From: JBJFGR01 sp051892875
GTDB taxonomy: Bacteria > Pseudomonadota > Gammaproteobacteria > Enterobacterales > Succinivibrionaceae
Assembly: GCA_051892875.1 (NCBI GenBank)
Contig: JBJFGR010000040.1
Span: forward strand, 1 to 17,339
Reading direction: 5' to 3'
DNA: 17,339 bases
Position 1 is the stretch's first letter, and every line of letters begins with the position of its first letter. The notes below the pieces were generated by a model. That model saw only the letters and a program-made list of their open reading frames with translations, ran no database searches and was not told the origin of the DNA. This document shows positions 6,342 to 15,695 of this stretch, one piece after another. Position numbers and translations under genes: made by a program.

Positions 6342-6971
6342 ATGAATGAAGTACCCAAATATCAAGTTCTTGATATAGAACTTTTATATGGATTCATACC
6401 TAATTTATATAAAAAGTTTTTTGAGAATAATGATAATTCTGAAATTTCACAATTACTATATAATATGCCGTCTTTAATGTTGCATCTTAGTGAATATGCC
6501 TCAAAGGTGCAATCATCTGTAGGTAAAAATACTTCTAGCGTATATGATAGTGTTTATATTGGTAACGGTACTGATGGTAATACTATTAAATTAGTTGAAC
6601 CAGATTACCAAAAAGAAGCTAATTCTATCTATGACAATATTGAAGTCATTCAAGAAAGCAATTCTCATTCTTTAAAATGGAATAAAATTAATTTAAAAGC
6701 AAAGTTAAAACAATTATTAATAAACAAAAAAAGAGAATCTGTTGTATTCAGTTTTGCAGATTATGTTAAAAGTTTATTTATTGCATTTAGTAAAGAAAAA
6801 TCAACTCTTAAATGCGTGAATGTATTTCATAATATTTTAGATAAATACAACCGAATAAATAAAGATTTTTATACTCTGCAAAAGTCTAATCTTTTTATAG
6901 ATTTAGATACTGAGATAGATTTTGTTCCTAATGGTGATTTTACGCATACACTCTATTCTAGATTCGATTGA
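6342..6971 (+). CDS. Unrecognised 209-residue protein, first gene of the relaxase operon
   Basis: I do not recognise a family. The ATG is preceded by AGGA about 9 bases upstream. The protein is soluble in character: there is no signal peptide or membrane helix. A helical N-terminal part (1-60) is followed by a Ser/Gly/Asn-rich linker (about 60-80), a Lys-rich patch (LKAKLKQLLINKKRE, about 117-131) and a helical C-terminal part. It leads the run of rightward genes that includes traI and traD, 91 bases before the next gene. Position suggests an accessory transfer or regulatory role, for example at oriT, but nothing in the sequence proves it. A small inverted repeat (GATTCGA/TCGAATC, 6961-6985) overlaps its stop codon. 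Confidence 0.75.
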   Translation: MNEVPKYQVLDIELLYGFIPNLYKKFFENNDNSEISQLLYNMPSLMLHLSEYASKVQSSVGKNTSSVYDSVYIGNGTDGNTIKLVEPDYQKEANSIYDNIEVIQESNSHSLKWNKINLKAKLKQLLINKKRESVVFSFADYVKSLFIAFSKEKSTLKCVNVFHNILDKYNRINKDFYTLQKSNLFIDLDTEIDFVPNGDFTHTLYSRFD

Positions 6972-7062
6972 ATAATGGTCGAATCACAAACTTCTAATTA
7001 ATGTATGACAATTTAACAATTTTAACAGTAGTTTTTTATTTTTATAATTGATGAGATAGTAC

Positions 7063-8607
7063 ATGAAAACTAACATGTATCACTTGCATCCTTTTGTCTC
7101 AAGAAAAGATGAAGGGCAGGAAGACGACGACTTAAAAAAAATAAATTTGGAATTAGCTAATATTCTGAATAATCTTGATAATTTTGAAACTTTTGATATA
7201 GAGCAGAAGGATATTTCTAATCAAAAGTATCAGAAGTTCAACTTTATTCAAAAAATAGTAAGCTTAAATAATTCAGCAAATTATGAAATCGAAATACCTG
7301 CTTCTAATTTTAAAAGTTATAAAAATTTACTCTATTTTAAAAGATATAGTAATCAAACTAATGATGAGTTTGATGAATTGGTTTTATTTACTTTAGACTA
7401 TTTTAACGAGCAACTTGGTAATATTTGTTATCAAAATTTGTTAGTTAACAATCCATTTTTTTTGTTTATTGGAAAACTTCAATTAGAATTTAAATTACCA
7501 TTTTCATATTCAGAGTTGAATAACTTTTGGTATGGAATTACTTCAAAAATTAATATATCTGCTTTAAACGGTGGGGTTAGTAAATTTGAAAAAGAATACG
7601 ATCCTTTTGATTTATCAGATTCATTAGATACAAATTTATTTCCAGATTTAGGACAGGTAAGATCTCCCTTTGCAACAATTAATGACTTAGATAATATTAT
7701 TATTTCTAAAGTAGGAACTCTTTATTTATCATCTTTTTTTAAAAAAGAAATTCATGATTTAAAAAATAAAAGTAGTGATATTTCTAATCTTTATGAATCA
7801 TTAATTATTCATAAGGATTTAGTAAAAAATGAACATTATGACTACTTTGATTTGAATCTTGTGCTTGATTCATTGTTTTGGTGTCGTACAGATCTTGTAA
7901 CAAGGAACTTGTATTACTTTTTTAATTTATGGGGATTTTTTTTCAATCTCTTTAAGGGAAATATTTTAAAAAGAATAGCTGATAGAAATTTTATAAAAAC
8001 ATCTGAGGTATTAAAAACTTCCTATTATATTAATAAAGAATATGAATCTAAGGAATATGGTAATTTTATCTTGCCTTTCTGCAAAAAAATTTCAAGTTCT
8101 GGTTTTTTATATAAGTCTGCATTGAGTTTGCTTCAATGTTATATACCTTCTATTAAACAACAGAATTTTTATAGAACATATTCTCGACTATTAAAATTAT
8201 ATTTTCAGAATGAAAACTCCTTAAGTAAAAAACATTATGATTTAAATAAAATAATTTATTCAAATTCCGTTATTTTTAGATTTTTTGTTTTGAGTATCTT
8301 TTTATACGGTAATATTAAAATGTTTGATATAAACCAACTTAAAAAACCTAATGAAGTAGATAACTATATTTTTTACCCGTTACATGAAAATGTACAAAAT
8401 TATTCTAATCTTTATCAAATTGAATATTTAGATCCAACTTTATTGTTAATTATTTTAGGTAGCTTCTTTAGATTATCAAAGATTTCCCATAAGTTGTTTT
8501 TTTTTAGTAATGATGAATTAAAGACTTTTGACTATTTAAAAAACGAAAATCTAATTGTGGAAATAATAACCGCTGTATTAAATAAGGAGATTATTCTTGC
8601 TGTTTAA
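7063..8607 (+). CDS. Unrecognised 514-residue protein encoded directly before traI
   Basis: I do not recognise a family. The N-terminus is polar with an acidic stretch (EGQEDDD, residues 17-23). The rest is rich in aromatic residues (Phe, Tyr), Leu and Asn and looks helical. Hydrophobic stretches such as NLYYFFNLWGFFFNLFKG (about 282-299) and FRFFVLSIFLYG (about 405-416) may be buried or membrane-associated, though they are short and rich in aromatics. No signal peptide is seen. The ATG at 7063 has only a weak GAG ahead; the ATG at 7075 is an alternative. Its last 11 bases overlap the TTG start of traI, which indicates translational coupling and suggests that it works with the relaxase, perhaps as an accessory factor. 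That is inference from position. Confidence 0.78.
   Translation: MKTNMYHLHPFVSRKDEGQEDDDLKKINLELANILNNLDNFETFDIEQKDISNQKYQKFNFIQKIVSLNNSANYEIEIPASNFKSYKNLLYFKRYSNQTNDEFDELVLFTLDYFNEQLGNICYQNLLVNNPFFLFIGKLQLEFKLPFSYSELNNFWYGITSKINISALNGGVSKFEKEYDPFDLSDSLDTNLFPDLGQVRSPFATINDLDNIIISKVGTLYLSSFFKKEIHDLKNKSSDISNLYESLIIHKDLVKNEHYDYFDLNLVLDSLFWCRTDLVTRNLYYFFNLWGFFFNLFKGNILKRIADRNFIKTSEVLKTSYYINKEYESKEYGNFILPFCKKISSSGFLYKSALSLLQCYIPSIKQQNFYRTYSRLLKLYFQNENSLSKKHYDLNKIIYSNSVIFRFFVLSIFLYGNIKMFDINQLKKPNEVDNYIFYPLHENVQNYSNLYQIEYLDPTLLLIILGSFFRLSKISHKLFFFSNDELKTFDYLKNENLIVEIITAVLNKEIILAV
8584..8589 (+). promoter_or_regulatory. Ribosome-binding site that sets the TTG start of traI
   Basis: AAGGAG lies 7 bases before TTG (8597-8599), inside the end of the preceding gene. 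No ATG in the traI frame is as well placed: the first internal Met codon lies about 30 codons further on. The TTG start is therefore supported despite being rare. Confidence 0.75.
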
Positions 8608-10429
8608 ATCTTTTTTTTCTAAAAGAATATCTAAAGTAGCTAATATTCAGCATACAAATTTATACCAAGATTCATTAGATGAATTAAATATGCGTAATTC
8701 TTTAGAAAATTATTATAAAACCACATATGGTAATCTTTACTTTTTTGAAAAAGAATCCTTAAAAGATAGAGAAACTATATTTTCAAAAGGCCGTATAGCT
8801 ACTCATTTATCTATTGAACAGCTAATTTTTAAGAATAAAGAATTATTGCAACTAATTAGATCTAATTTAAGCATATCTAATGAATCAGTTGAGTTTTATA
8901 TTACTCCACTGATAATTTTACTAGCTGATTATGTCTCTGCTTTACCAGCTTCAGAAGCTTATCATCATCGAGATCCTGGCGGTTTATTTAGACATAGTTT
9001 AGAAACTGTTAAATTTGCTTTATCTCTCCATGTAAGAAATTGCTTTACAAATTCTTTTTTACCAGAAGAACAAATAAAGGTAAATGAAGTATATTTTATA
9101 GGTGTCGTAGTTGCAGCCTTGTTTCATGATATCGGAAAAATTATCAGTGATTTTGATATTTATGCCACCGACCCTAATTCTAGTAAGTGGAATCCTTTAT
9201 CCTGTAGCCTTGGTGCTTTTTTAAATCATTATAAAGTTTCAGATTTTGTATATTCTTATAAAACTGGTAGAGCTAGGAGACATGAATGTTTTGCTCAAAT
9301 TATTATCGGAAATATTTTACCTAATAAGTTAAAAGAATATTTATTAAGATATCCTGATATTTTGGAAGAAGTTTATGAAGTATTAAATGCTGAAAAAACT
9401 TCTAAACTCTATTCTATGATTAAGAAAGCTGATTCATTATCTGTAGATTTCGATATAAATAATAGTGTTGTTCAATTAAATGAGTTAACTCCTCATATCG
9501 ATAATTTTACAAAGATTATTTTTGCTTTACAGTACAAAATAAGAAAAACACCAAGAGTTCTAAATGATGTTCAGGGTTTTTTATATATTATTGAAGATAA
9601 TCTTTATCTCTCATTTAATCCTAATCAATTTTTAAATTTTATTCGAGAATTAAAAGCTGCTAATATTCAGATGAATTTCTCTAATCTTATTGATTTTTAT
9701 AAGGAACTTATAAAATATAAAATTGGAGAATATGCTGACAACACTTATGGAAAGGTTATATCTAAAGTATATGCAGTGAATGAAAATAATGAAGTGTTTT
9801 CATTCTCTGGTCTATTTATTAAATCTCCTAAATATTTACTCGGAACAATTCTACCTCCTGCTCCTATGCGCTATGCGACAGTAAATGAAATTAAAGGTTA
9901 TGAAATCAATATTCAAAAATTAAATAGAAAGTATATTTCTATAAACGAATGTCTTTCAGTTTTACAAAGTGATAATGATAGTATTCAAAAAGTAGTAGAA
10001 AAAGAAGTTGATATATTGGTTGAAAATGATATAGAAAATAATGATTTTAATGAGTTTATCAATAAAATTTCTAGTGATATCGATACTAATAGTATCAATG
10101 TTTATACTGAAAAACTTATTGATATTAATAAAAATATTGAAGAGAATGTTAATTCAGAATCACTTCTTGATTCTCAAAATGATCTTAAAGAATTAAATGC
10201 TAACATTGATGATTTTAATTCGTCATTACCCAAAAATTCATTAGAAGATTTTTTAGAAAATCCCCTAAGAACACCTCCTAAAGCTCCTCCTAGACCACGT
10301 GACAGTTTAGGTAGATATGTAAAAATGAATACTCAAAATAATACTAATACAAAGGAAGATGAAAAAAATGTTGCTCCAAAAAGAAGAAAAAGAACTGCTA
10401 AATCCACAACTGATAAAAATGATAATTAA
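8597..10429 (+). CDS. traI: MobH-family conjugative relaxase TraI
   Basis: The 610-residue protein nicks DNA at oriT and pilots the strand into the recipient in the MobH scheme. The MobH/TraI_2 signature is clear: PAS (117-119), then HHRDPGGLFRHSLE (123-136), followed by a metal-dependent HD-type motif, ALFHDIGK (174-181), and RRHE (227-230). The family is set apart from classical Tyr relaxases by these His residues. A winged-helix-like region (about 315-365) and a segment ending FIKSPKYLLG, then PPAPMR (about 418-440), recall the C-terminal TraI_2 domain. Acidic Asn/Asp-rich sequence follows, then a Pro-rich patch (about 555-568) and a Lys/Arg-rich tail. It is shorter than the SXT and gonococcal-island relaxases. 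It starts at TTG with AAGGAG and overlaps both neighbouring genes. Confidence 0.93.
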   Translation: MLFKSFFSKRISKVANIQHTNLYQDSLDELNMRNSLENYYKTTYGNLYFFEKESLKDRETIFSKGRIATHLSIEQLIFKNKELLQLIRSNLSISNESVEFYITPLIILLADYVSALPASEAYHHRDPGGLFRHSLETVKFALSLHVRNCFTNSFLPEEQIKVNEVYFIGVVVAALFHDIGKIISDFDIYATDPNSSKWNPLSCSLGAFLNHYKVSDFVYSYKTGRARRHECFAQIIIGNILPNKLKEYLLRYPDILEEVYEVLNAEKTSKLYSMIKKADSLSVDFDINNSVVQLNELTPHIDNFTKIIFALQYKIRKTPRVLNDVQGFLYIIEDNLYLSFNPNQFLNFIRELKAANIQMNFSNLIDFYKELIKYKIGEYADNTYGKVISKVYAVNENNEVFSFSGLFIKSPKYLLGTILPPAPMRYATVNEIKGYEINIQKLNRKYISINECLSVLQSDNDSIQKVVEKEVDILVENDIENNDFNEFINKISSDIDTNSINVYTEKLIDINKNIEENVNSESLLDSQNDLKELNANIDDFNSSLPKNSLEDFLENPLRTPPKAPPRPRDSLGRYVKMNTQNNTNTKEDEKNVAPKRRKRTAKSTTDKNDN

Positions 10430-12224
10430 AGATAAAAAATTTGTAATTCATTTATTTATTCTCACTAATTTATTTGTATTACTTATGTTTTATTTTTATT
10501 TTAAAGTACAAATATCACATACAACTACTTTTTTTAGTTGTCCGATACTTTATTTAATATTATTTATTTTTGTATATCGTTTAGTATTATTTGGGGTATA
10601 TTTTTCAAGTATTATAAAATTGAACAAAAATTCTTTTTATCTTATTTCTATAGCAGAGCTTAGAAATAAACTAGGGGCTTTTTGTTCATCAAATAGCATC
10701 TATCTTGGAAAAGGTTTTATATGGAGTAAAAAACATGCTGTTATTTTAAATGCTATAAAAGAAGAGTATCCATCTATGCCTTCTGTAATGCAAAATCCTA
10801 AAAGCAGGGGGAGTCAGTTTTTTCAGAATATTGATAAAGCTAGGGATATACATATTCCTCTAAAATTTCTAGATGGCCATACTTTAATTGTTGGTACTAC
10901 TGGTGCTGGTAAAACTCGTTTGTTTGATTTACTTATAAGTCAGGCGATTATGCGTAATGAAAGTGTTATCATTATTGACCCTAAGGGAGATCAGGATTTA
11001 TGTAATCATACGAGAGCCTTGGATAAAAAACGATTCCTTTTTTTTCATCCTGCGTATCCATCAAAGAGTATTACTCTTAATCCTTTATATAATTTTACTC
11101 GTTCAACTGAACTTGCTAGCCGTATTTCTTCATTAATTCCTACAATGAAAGGGAATAATGATCCTTTTAAAAGTTTTGCATTTAGCGTAATTGATGCTAT
11201 TATTGCTGGCTTGCTTATTATGAATAAGCGTCCAACTTTAAAACTTGTTTATTTTTATGCAAATTCTCGTATGGTTGAGTTTTGCTTTTTAGTGTGCAAA
11301 TATTATTTCGATAAAAATGTCCCTTCTAAATATCAAACAGAATGGGATTCTTTAGCAAAAACTACTATAAAAACTCCAGGTAAATTAGTTTCAGCATATT
11401 ATGATTTTTATGCAAAATGTATTAAGCCTACAGCCCAATCTGTTGCACTAGAAAATATTTTTTCATTTGCAAAACATGATGCTACTCATTTTGGAAAAAT
11501 GATTAGCTCTTTAATATCATCTCTTGAGGTCTTGTGTAATGGAAATTTGGGGGAACTTTTATCTCCTGATGATACTCATATATCTCTTCATGAAAATACT
11601 TGGGATCTTAATAAAGTAATTTCTCAAAATAAAATATTATATATAGGGTTAGACTCTTTATCTGATAATATTGTTGCTTCTGCTTTAGGTTCTTTATTAT
11701 TATCCGATTTGGCAGCTGTTGCAGGTACTCGATATAATTATGGCTCAAATCTTAATTCTGTAAATATCTTCGTTGATGAAACAGCTGAAGTTATTAATGA
11801 TCAGCTTATTCAATTACTTAACAAAGGTCGTGGCGCTAAATTCAGATTAACTATTGCCACCCAGACTGTTGCTGATTTATCAGCAAGATTAGGTGATAGG
11901 TGCAAGGCAGTTCAGGTTTTAGGTAATTTAAATAATCTAATTTCATTGAGAGTTATTGATAAAGAAACACGTGATTTTGTTGTAGATGCTTTTAAAAAAG
12001 TTCGCATTGGAATCGAAAATTCTTCTTTTTCAGATAACTTTAATATGAATAATCCTTTATCAGTCTCCAATAATCAGTCCTTATCCAAGACAGAATCGGA
12101 ATCTGATATTTTTCCTGATTATCTCTTGGCCGAATTGCCTGACCTTGAATTTTTAGCTCGTGTTGGTGGCGCTACTTTATATAAAGGTAAGTTACCTTTA
12201 ATTTTTACTAATCCTAAAGGTTGA
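10368..12224 (+). CDS. traD: Type IV coupling protein TraD
   Basis: This ATPase links the relaxase-DNA complex to the secretion channel at the inner membrane. With the start at 10368 it has 618 residues: two membrane helices (about 26-43 and 58-80), Walker A GTTGAGKT (176-183), the DPKGD motif (204-208), a Walker B element, IFVDE, with its Asp near 470, then NKGRGAKFRLTIATQT, typical of TraD/VirD4 proteins. The ATG at 10368 has AAGGAAG nine bases upstream. The ATG at 10359 has that sequence directly against it and is less likely. An ATG at 10419, overlapping the traI end by only 11 bases, is also possible but lacks a Shine-Dalgarno sequence. The chosen start overlaps traI by 62 bases. The stop overlaps no coding sequence of traG, which begins three bases later. 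Confidence 0.92.
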   Translation: MLLQKEEKELLNPQLIKMIIKDKKFVIHLFILTNLFVLLMFYFYFKVQISHTTTFFSCPILYLILFIFVYRLVLFGVYFSSIIKLNKNSFYLISIAELRNKLGAFCSSNSIYLGKGFIWSKKHAVILNAIKEEYPSMPSVMQNPKSRGSQFFQNIDKARDIHIPLKFLDGHTLIVGTTGAGKTRLFDLLISQAIMRNESVIIIDPKGDQDLCNHTRALDKKRFLFFHPAYPSKSITLNPLYNFTRSTELASRISSLIPTMKGNNDPFKSFAFSVIDAIIAGLLIMNKRPTLKLVYFYANSRMVEFCFLVCKYYFDKNVPSKYQTEWDSLAKTTIKTPGKLVSAYYDFYAKCIKPTAQSVALENIFSFAKHDATHFGKMISSLISSLEVLCNGNLGELLSPDDTHISLHENTWDLNKVISQNKILYIGLDSLSDNIVASALGSLLLSDLAAVAGTRYNYGSNLNSVNIFVDETAEVINDQLIQLLNKGRGAKFRLTIATQTVADLSARLGDRCKAVQVLGNLNNLISLRVIDKETRDFVVDAFKKVRIGIENSSFSDNFNMNNPLSVSNNQSLSKTESESDIFPDYLLAELPDLEFLARVGGATLYKGKLPLIFTNPKG

Positions 12225-12226
12225 TT

Positions 12227-14776
12227 ATGAATAATATTTTTAACATTTATTCTATAGGTGATGGATTATTTTTATATAAAGTAATTAATGCTACATCAAT
12301 GATTTTTGAATCAGGGATTGGAAATGCTTTAGCTATGATTGGTTTACTTCTTGGGTGCTTAGGTTCAGTTCTATGCGGTGCATTTATGGGAAGAGGTATC
12401 CAATTACATCATACTTTTGTTCTATTTTTAATATATCTCTTATTTTTTACAATAGATTGTTCTGTAAACATTGATGATGTTAGAACTAGTAAACAATATA
12501 AAGTTGATAATGTTCCTTTAGTTGTAGGTTTTAGTGCTAGTTTGTTATCTAAAATCGGGTTTGTAATGAGCGATTATATTTATAAAGCTTTTTCAACACC
12601 TGATGCAGAAAAAATTGCCTTTGTAAATACTCTTGAATTATTAGGTAATGCCAGAAAAAACATCTCAATTGCCACTGAAGCAAAAAATCAAGGCTTTGTC
12701 TTTTCAGAAAGTTGGAGTAATTTTTTTAAAGAATGTACCTTGGTAGGTATCGATTTACAAAAATTAAACCCTTATGATATTTATAAAAGTGCTAATGTCT
12801 TTAATGCTCTAAAGTTTGATTCTAATTCTTTAGGTACAGCAATATATGTAAATGGAAAACTTGAAAATTTAACTTGTGCCAATGCTTATCAGTATTTAAT
12901 TGGATTTTCTGATAATTTTTATACTCAAGTTTTATCAAATAAGAGTAACAATCTTTCATCTGCCTTGTCTATTTTGGGAGATGCTAATGTATCTGTAAAA
13001 AATTATTCTTTAAATCATTTACTATATCCCATCTATGAAGCTTCTATTATTGCAAAGTTAAACAATGAACATGCCTTTAATAACAGTTTAATTTTGGCTA
13101 ATAATATTGAACAACGAAATACTTCTATGGCTCTTAGTCAAAGTATTTTTGCAACATATTTAATTCCTATAATTACTTTTTTAGAGGCTTTGGCTTTTTT
13201 TATTACTCCTTTTTTGCCTTTAGTTATTACATTATCTCCTAAATCATTAACTTATCTTACAAAATATTTTTCCTTACTGTTTTGGATTCAATTATGGCAA
13301 CCAATATCTGCCTTAGTAAATATCTATATTATAACTACTATAAAAAATGAATTTTTAGGTTTAGGTGTCCCTATTGAAAGTTTTGAAGGAATAATACAAA
13401 GTCAATCTATTATTCAAAACTATTTAGGCTTAGGTGGTTTTTTAAATTGTTCCATACCTTTGATTGCCTTATTTATAGTTTTTGGTTCGATTCAATCTAT
13501 TAGCGGCTTAGTTCAATCTATAGGAAGTAATACTTTATCATCTGTAGGTGTTGGCGCCATAAGTCCAAATATTTTAGAAAATGCTCCCTTATTTAATTCA
13601 GGAAGTTTATTTAGTCAGTCACCTACCTCTGGTTTAGCTGTTAATGGAAGTAACAATATTCTTCCCCAATTATCTTTACAAAAAAGTTCTGAAAACATTG
13701 TCGCTAAAAGTCAAGATAGAGCTTTATCTGCTCAACAAACTTTTTCAAAAAGTTTTGCTTCTATGTTACATTCTGCTTATACAAAATCTAATGCTAAAGA
13801 CTTTTCAGAAACTCTAGCACAAAAAGTTGCTGTTAGTAATTCTAATACAGCTTCCTTTATAAAAGATTGGATAAACTCTTATCAATCTTCTGATGAAAAT
13901 TCTAATTCAAATGCGGATGTTTTATTAAAATCCTCTGCTAATGGTTCTCATAATAAATTGGATAGTTTATTTAACATCATTGGTATAGGCAATAAAAACG
14001 GATTCCAACAATCTTTTGATTTTAATAATATAAATTCTTATTCTAATTCTTCAACAATGCTAGATTCTGCTGAATATAAACATGTTTCCGGAAAAAACAG
14101 TTCTAGTCATAAGCAAATTAGTCAGGATTTTTTACTAGCTAATACTGAAGATTTTGCAAAATCTACAAAAACTGTTTGGAATGATTTATTATCCAATGAA
14201 GAATTGAACCAACTTCAGAAACTAGCCCAAAATGCAATTTCTGAAATGGAAAGCTTTCAACAGTTAAGAGCTCTAAGAAATATGTTAGCTGTAAACTCTA
14301 ATTTAGATACAGTAACTATTTCTAATTGGTTAAATAATACACCTGATATGTATGAGTCTTTAGGTAATCTCAATAGGATTGATCATAATTTGTCTAGGCG
14401 CACAAATGAATTATTACCTCTAATGTATTCTCAAATCCCTAATAAAAATCAGGCTTATTGTGCAGCTTCTTTTTTATCACTTATTGAGCAAAATCCAGAT
14501 AAGGCTATGCAGATGTTAGCAAGATCAATAAATTCTATTAACAAAAATATTACAGATTTTACACCTGTAATTACACCAGTTCTTAAAAACAATTTATCAA
14601 ATTCTAGTTTTAGTAAATTGCATATTGGTAATCAAAATGATGAATATATTGATGTTTATATGGATATAAAAAATCATGCTGATACAAAAGTAGACAGTAA
14701 AAAAATAAAAGAACTAGACAGTATTGATTTTAATGAGTTAAAGCAGGGATTGTTAAAACAACGTTCGAAGATGTAG
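12227..14776 (+). CDS. traG: TraG-like mating-pair stabilisation protein (inner membrane)
   Basis: The protein has 849 residues (F TraG, 938). AAAGG (12216-12220) lies six bases before ATG 12227, which decides against the in-frame TTG at 12221. The TraG N-terminal domain is recognisable from IYSIGDGLFLYKVINA, two early membrane helices, then KVDNVPLVVGF and KAFSTPD (about 85-127). A second membrane cluster spans about 304-368 (ALAFFITPFLPLVI, then SLLFWIQLWQPISALVN) with another helix at about 405-423. Residues 430-849 are hydrophilic, Ser/Asn-rich and probably extra-membrane. In F, TraG serves pilus assembly and mating-pair stabilisation and its C-terminal part takes part in entry exclusion. 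The usual place is next to traH at the far end of the cluster; here it follows traD by two bases. Confidence 0.88.
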   Translation: MNNIFNIYSIGDGLFLYKVINATSMIFESGIGNALAMIGLLLGCLGSVLCGAFMGRGIQLHHTFVLFLIYLLFFTIDCSVNIDDVRTSKQYKVDNVPLVVGFSASLLSKIGFVMSDYIYKAFSTPDAEKIAFVNTLELLGNARKNISIATEAKNQGFVFSESWSNFFKECTLVGIDLQKLNPYDIYKSANVFNALKFDSNSLGTAIYVNGKLENLTCANAYQYLIGFSDNFYTQVLSNKSNNLSSALSILGDANVSVKNYSLNHLLYPIYEASIIAKLNNEHAFNNSLILANNIEQRNTSMALSQSIFATYLIPIITFLEALAFFITPFLPLVITLSPKSLTYLTKYFSLLFWIQLWQPISALVNIYIITTIKNEFLGLGVPIESFEGIIQSQSIIQNYLGLGGFLNCSIPLIALFIVFGSIQSISGLVQSIGSNTLSSVGVGAISPNILENAPLFNSGSLFSQSPTSGLAVNGSNNILPQLSLQKSSENIVAKSQDRALSAQQTFSKSFASMLHSAYTKSNAKDFSETLAQKVAVSNSNTASFIKDWINSYQSSDENSNSNADVLLKSSANGSHNKLDSLFNIIGIGNKNGFQQSFDFNNINSYSNSSTMLDSAEYKHVSGKNSSSHKQISQDFLLANTEDFAKSTKTVWNDLLSNEELNQLQKLAQNAISEMESFQQLRALRNMLAVNSNLDTVTISNWLNNTPDMYESLGNLNRIDHNLSRRTNELLPLMYSQIPNKNQAYCAASFLSLIEQNPDKAMQMLARSINSINKNITDFTPVITPVLKNNLSNSSFSKLHIGNQNDEYIDVYMDIKNHADTKVDSKKIKELDSIDFNELKQGLLKQRSKM

Positions 14777-14786
14777 GAGGAAGATA

Positions 14787-15392
14787 ATGGAAAAGAACGG
14801 AATAATAGTATTCACTAATTGTATGATTGTTTTTTCAGTGGTATTGTTTTTATTATTTATTCATATACTTAGCATTTCGAGTGTATCACTAATAAATAGA
14901 ACAGATTTTCTTGAAAACCAGTTGTTAAATAATATTCAGAAAAACAACATTACATTAGTTAATCAATATGAAGACTATATGAAAAATCTACGACCAAGTC
15001 TTCATTCTCAAAAAAATCATCAGAATCATTTATCGATTTATGTTTTGAATAAAATTGAAATCTATATTTTTTATATAAAATTTAAATGTATTCTTTTTTA
15101 TAAAGAACTACTAATTGCTTTGGGTATAACGATATTTTTATGTATAAATGCAGGTCTTGTTAGGTATTTATCTTGTTTTTATCAAAAAAATATTTCAATA
15201 TTTGCTCAAAAATCTGCTTATTTATTATGCAGCTTTTCCCTTCTTCTATTAGTTGCGTACTTTACAGTTGTACATGAATTGTCGGAATCTATTTTTGTAT
15301 TTGATTTAATTATTTCGTATTCCGCTCTTGCGTTTTCAAGGGCTACTTTTGTATTACCTATTTGGAAATTAAAAACCAATGTTGTTGCTTAA
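14787..15392 (+). CDS. DUF4400-like integral membrane protein of the transfer cluster
   Basis: The 201-residue protein starts at an ATG with a perfect AGGAGG six bases upstream, partly inside the traG stop codon. Topology: one N-terminal membrane helix (about 10-30), a polar loop of some 70 residues with basic and His-rich sequence (about 65-80), then three hydrophobic segments (about 108-127, 141-161 and 168-186). The stretch INAGLVRYLSCF before the third membrane segment and the closing ALAFSRATFVLPIWK resemble DUF4400 proteins, which are encoded beside traD in many ICE and MobH clusters, where the function is unknown. The similarity is by pattern and topology only, so the family call is moderate, but membership of the transfer operon is clear. 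Confidence 0.75.
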   Translation: MEKNGIIVFTNCMIVFSVVLFLLFIHILSISSVSLINRTDFLENQLLNNIQKNNITLVNQYEDYMKNLRPSLHSQKNHQNHLSIYVLNKIEIYIFYIKFKCILFYKELLIALGITIFLCINAGLVRYLSCFYQKNISIFAQKSAYLLCSFSLLLLVAYFTVVHELSESIFVFDLIISYSALAFSRATFVLPIWKLKTNVVA

Positions 15393-15413
15393 TATAATAT
15401 AAAGGAGTTAAAA

Positions 15414-15692
15414 ATGGAAGCTATAGAATTTCCTCATGGTGTGGATGAACCACCAATTATTTTATTATGGTCAATAGACGAGTTACTGCCGTTGATTGTT
15501 GGAATTCTAATTGGTATGCAGATTGGACAAGCTTTAATTTGTACTATTATAGGTCTGTTTATTTCAAAATTGTATTCACGCTTTTTAGATATTAAACCCC
15601 AAGGGTATTTACTTCATCTTCTTTATTGGTATGGTATTTATTTTAGAAGTTATAGAACTATGCCTAACCCTTTTAAAAGAGAGTTTGTGTAA
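15414..15692 (+). CDS. traL: TraL, small inner-membrane transfer protein
   Basis: The protein has 92 residues, as in F (91). The motif VDEPP (10-14) followed by LWSIDELLP (18-26) is diagnostic for TraL. Then come a long hydrophobic region (about 24-52, one or two helices) and a basic end. TraL belongs to the VirB3-like group and is required for pilus assembly at the inner membrane. AAGGAG (15402-15407) gives a strong ribosome-binding site. It begins the traL-traE-traK-traB run, whose order is conserved from F to SXT. Confidence 0.95.
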   Translation: MEAIEFPHGVDEPPIILLWSIDELLPLIVGILIGMQIGQALICTIIGLFISKLYSRFLDIKPQGYLLHLLYWYGIYFRSYRTMPNPFKREFV

Positions 15693-15695
15693 ATT

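Noticed and set aside
6961..6985. Inverted repeat GATTCGA/TCGAATC as a terminator between the two unknown genes
   Set aside because: The stem is only 7 bp with an 11-base loop and has no T-run, and the genes on both sides run the same way in one operon.
12221..12226. TTG at 12221 as the start of traG
   Set aside because: The AAAGG site would touch it directly, whereas the ATG at 12227 has normal spacing.
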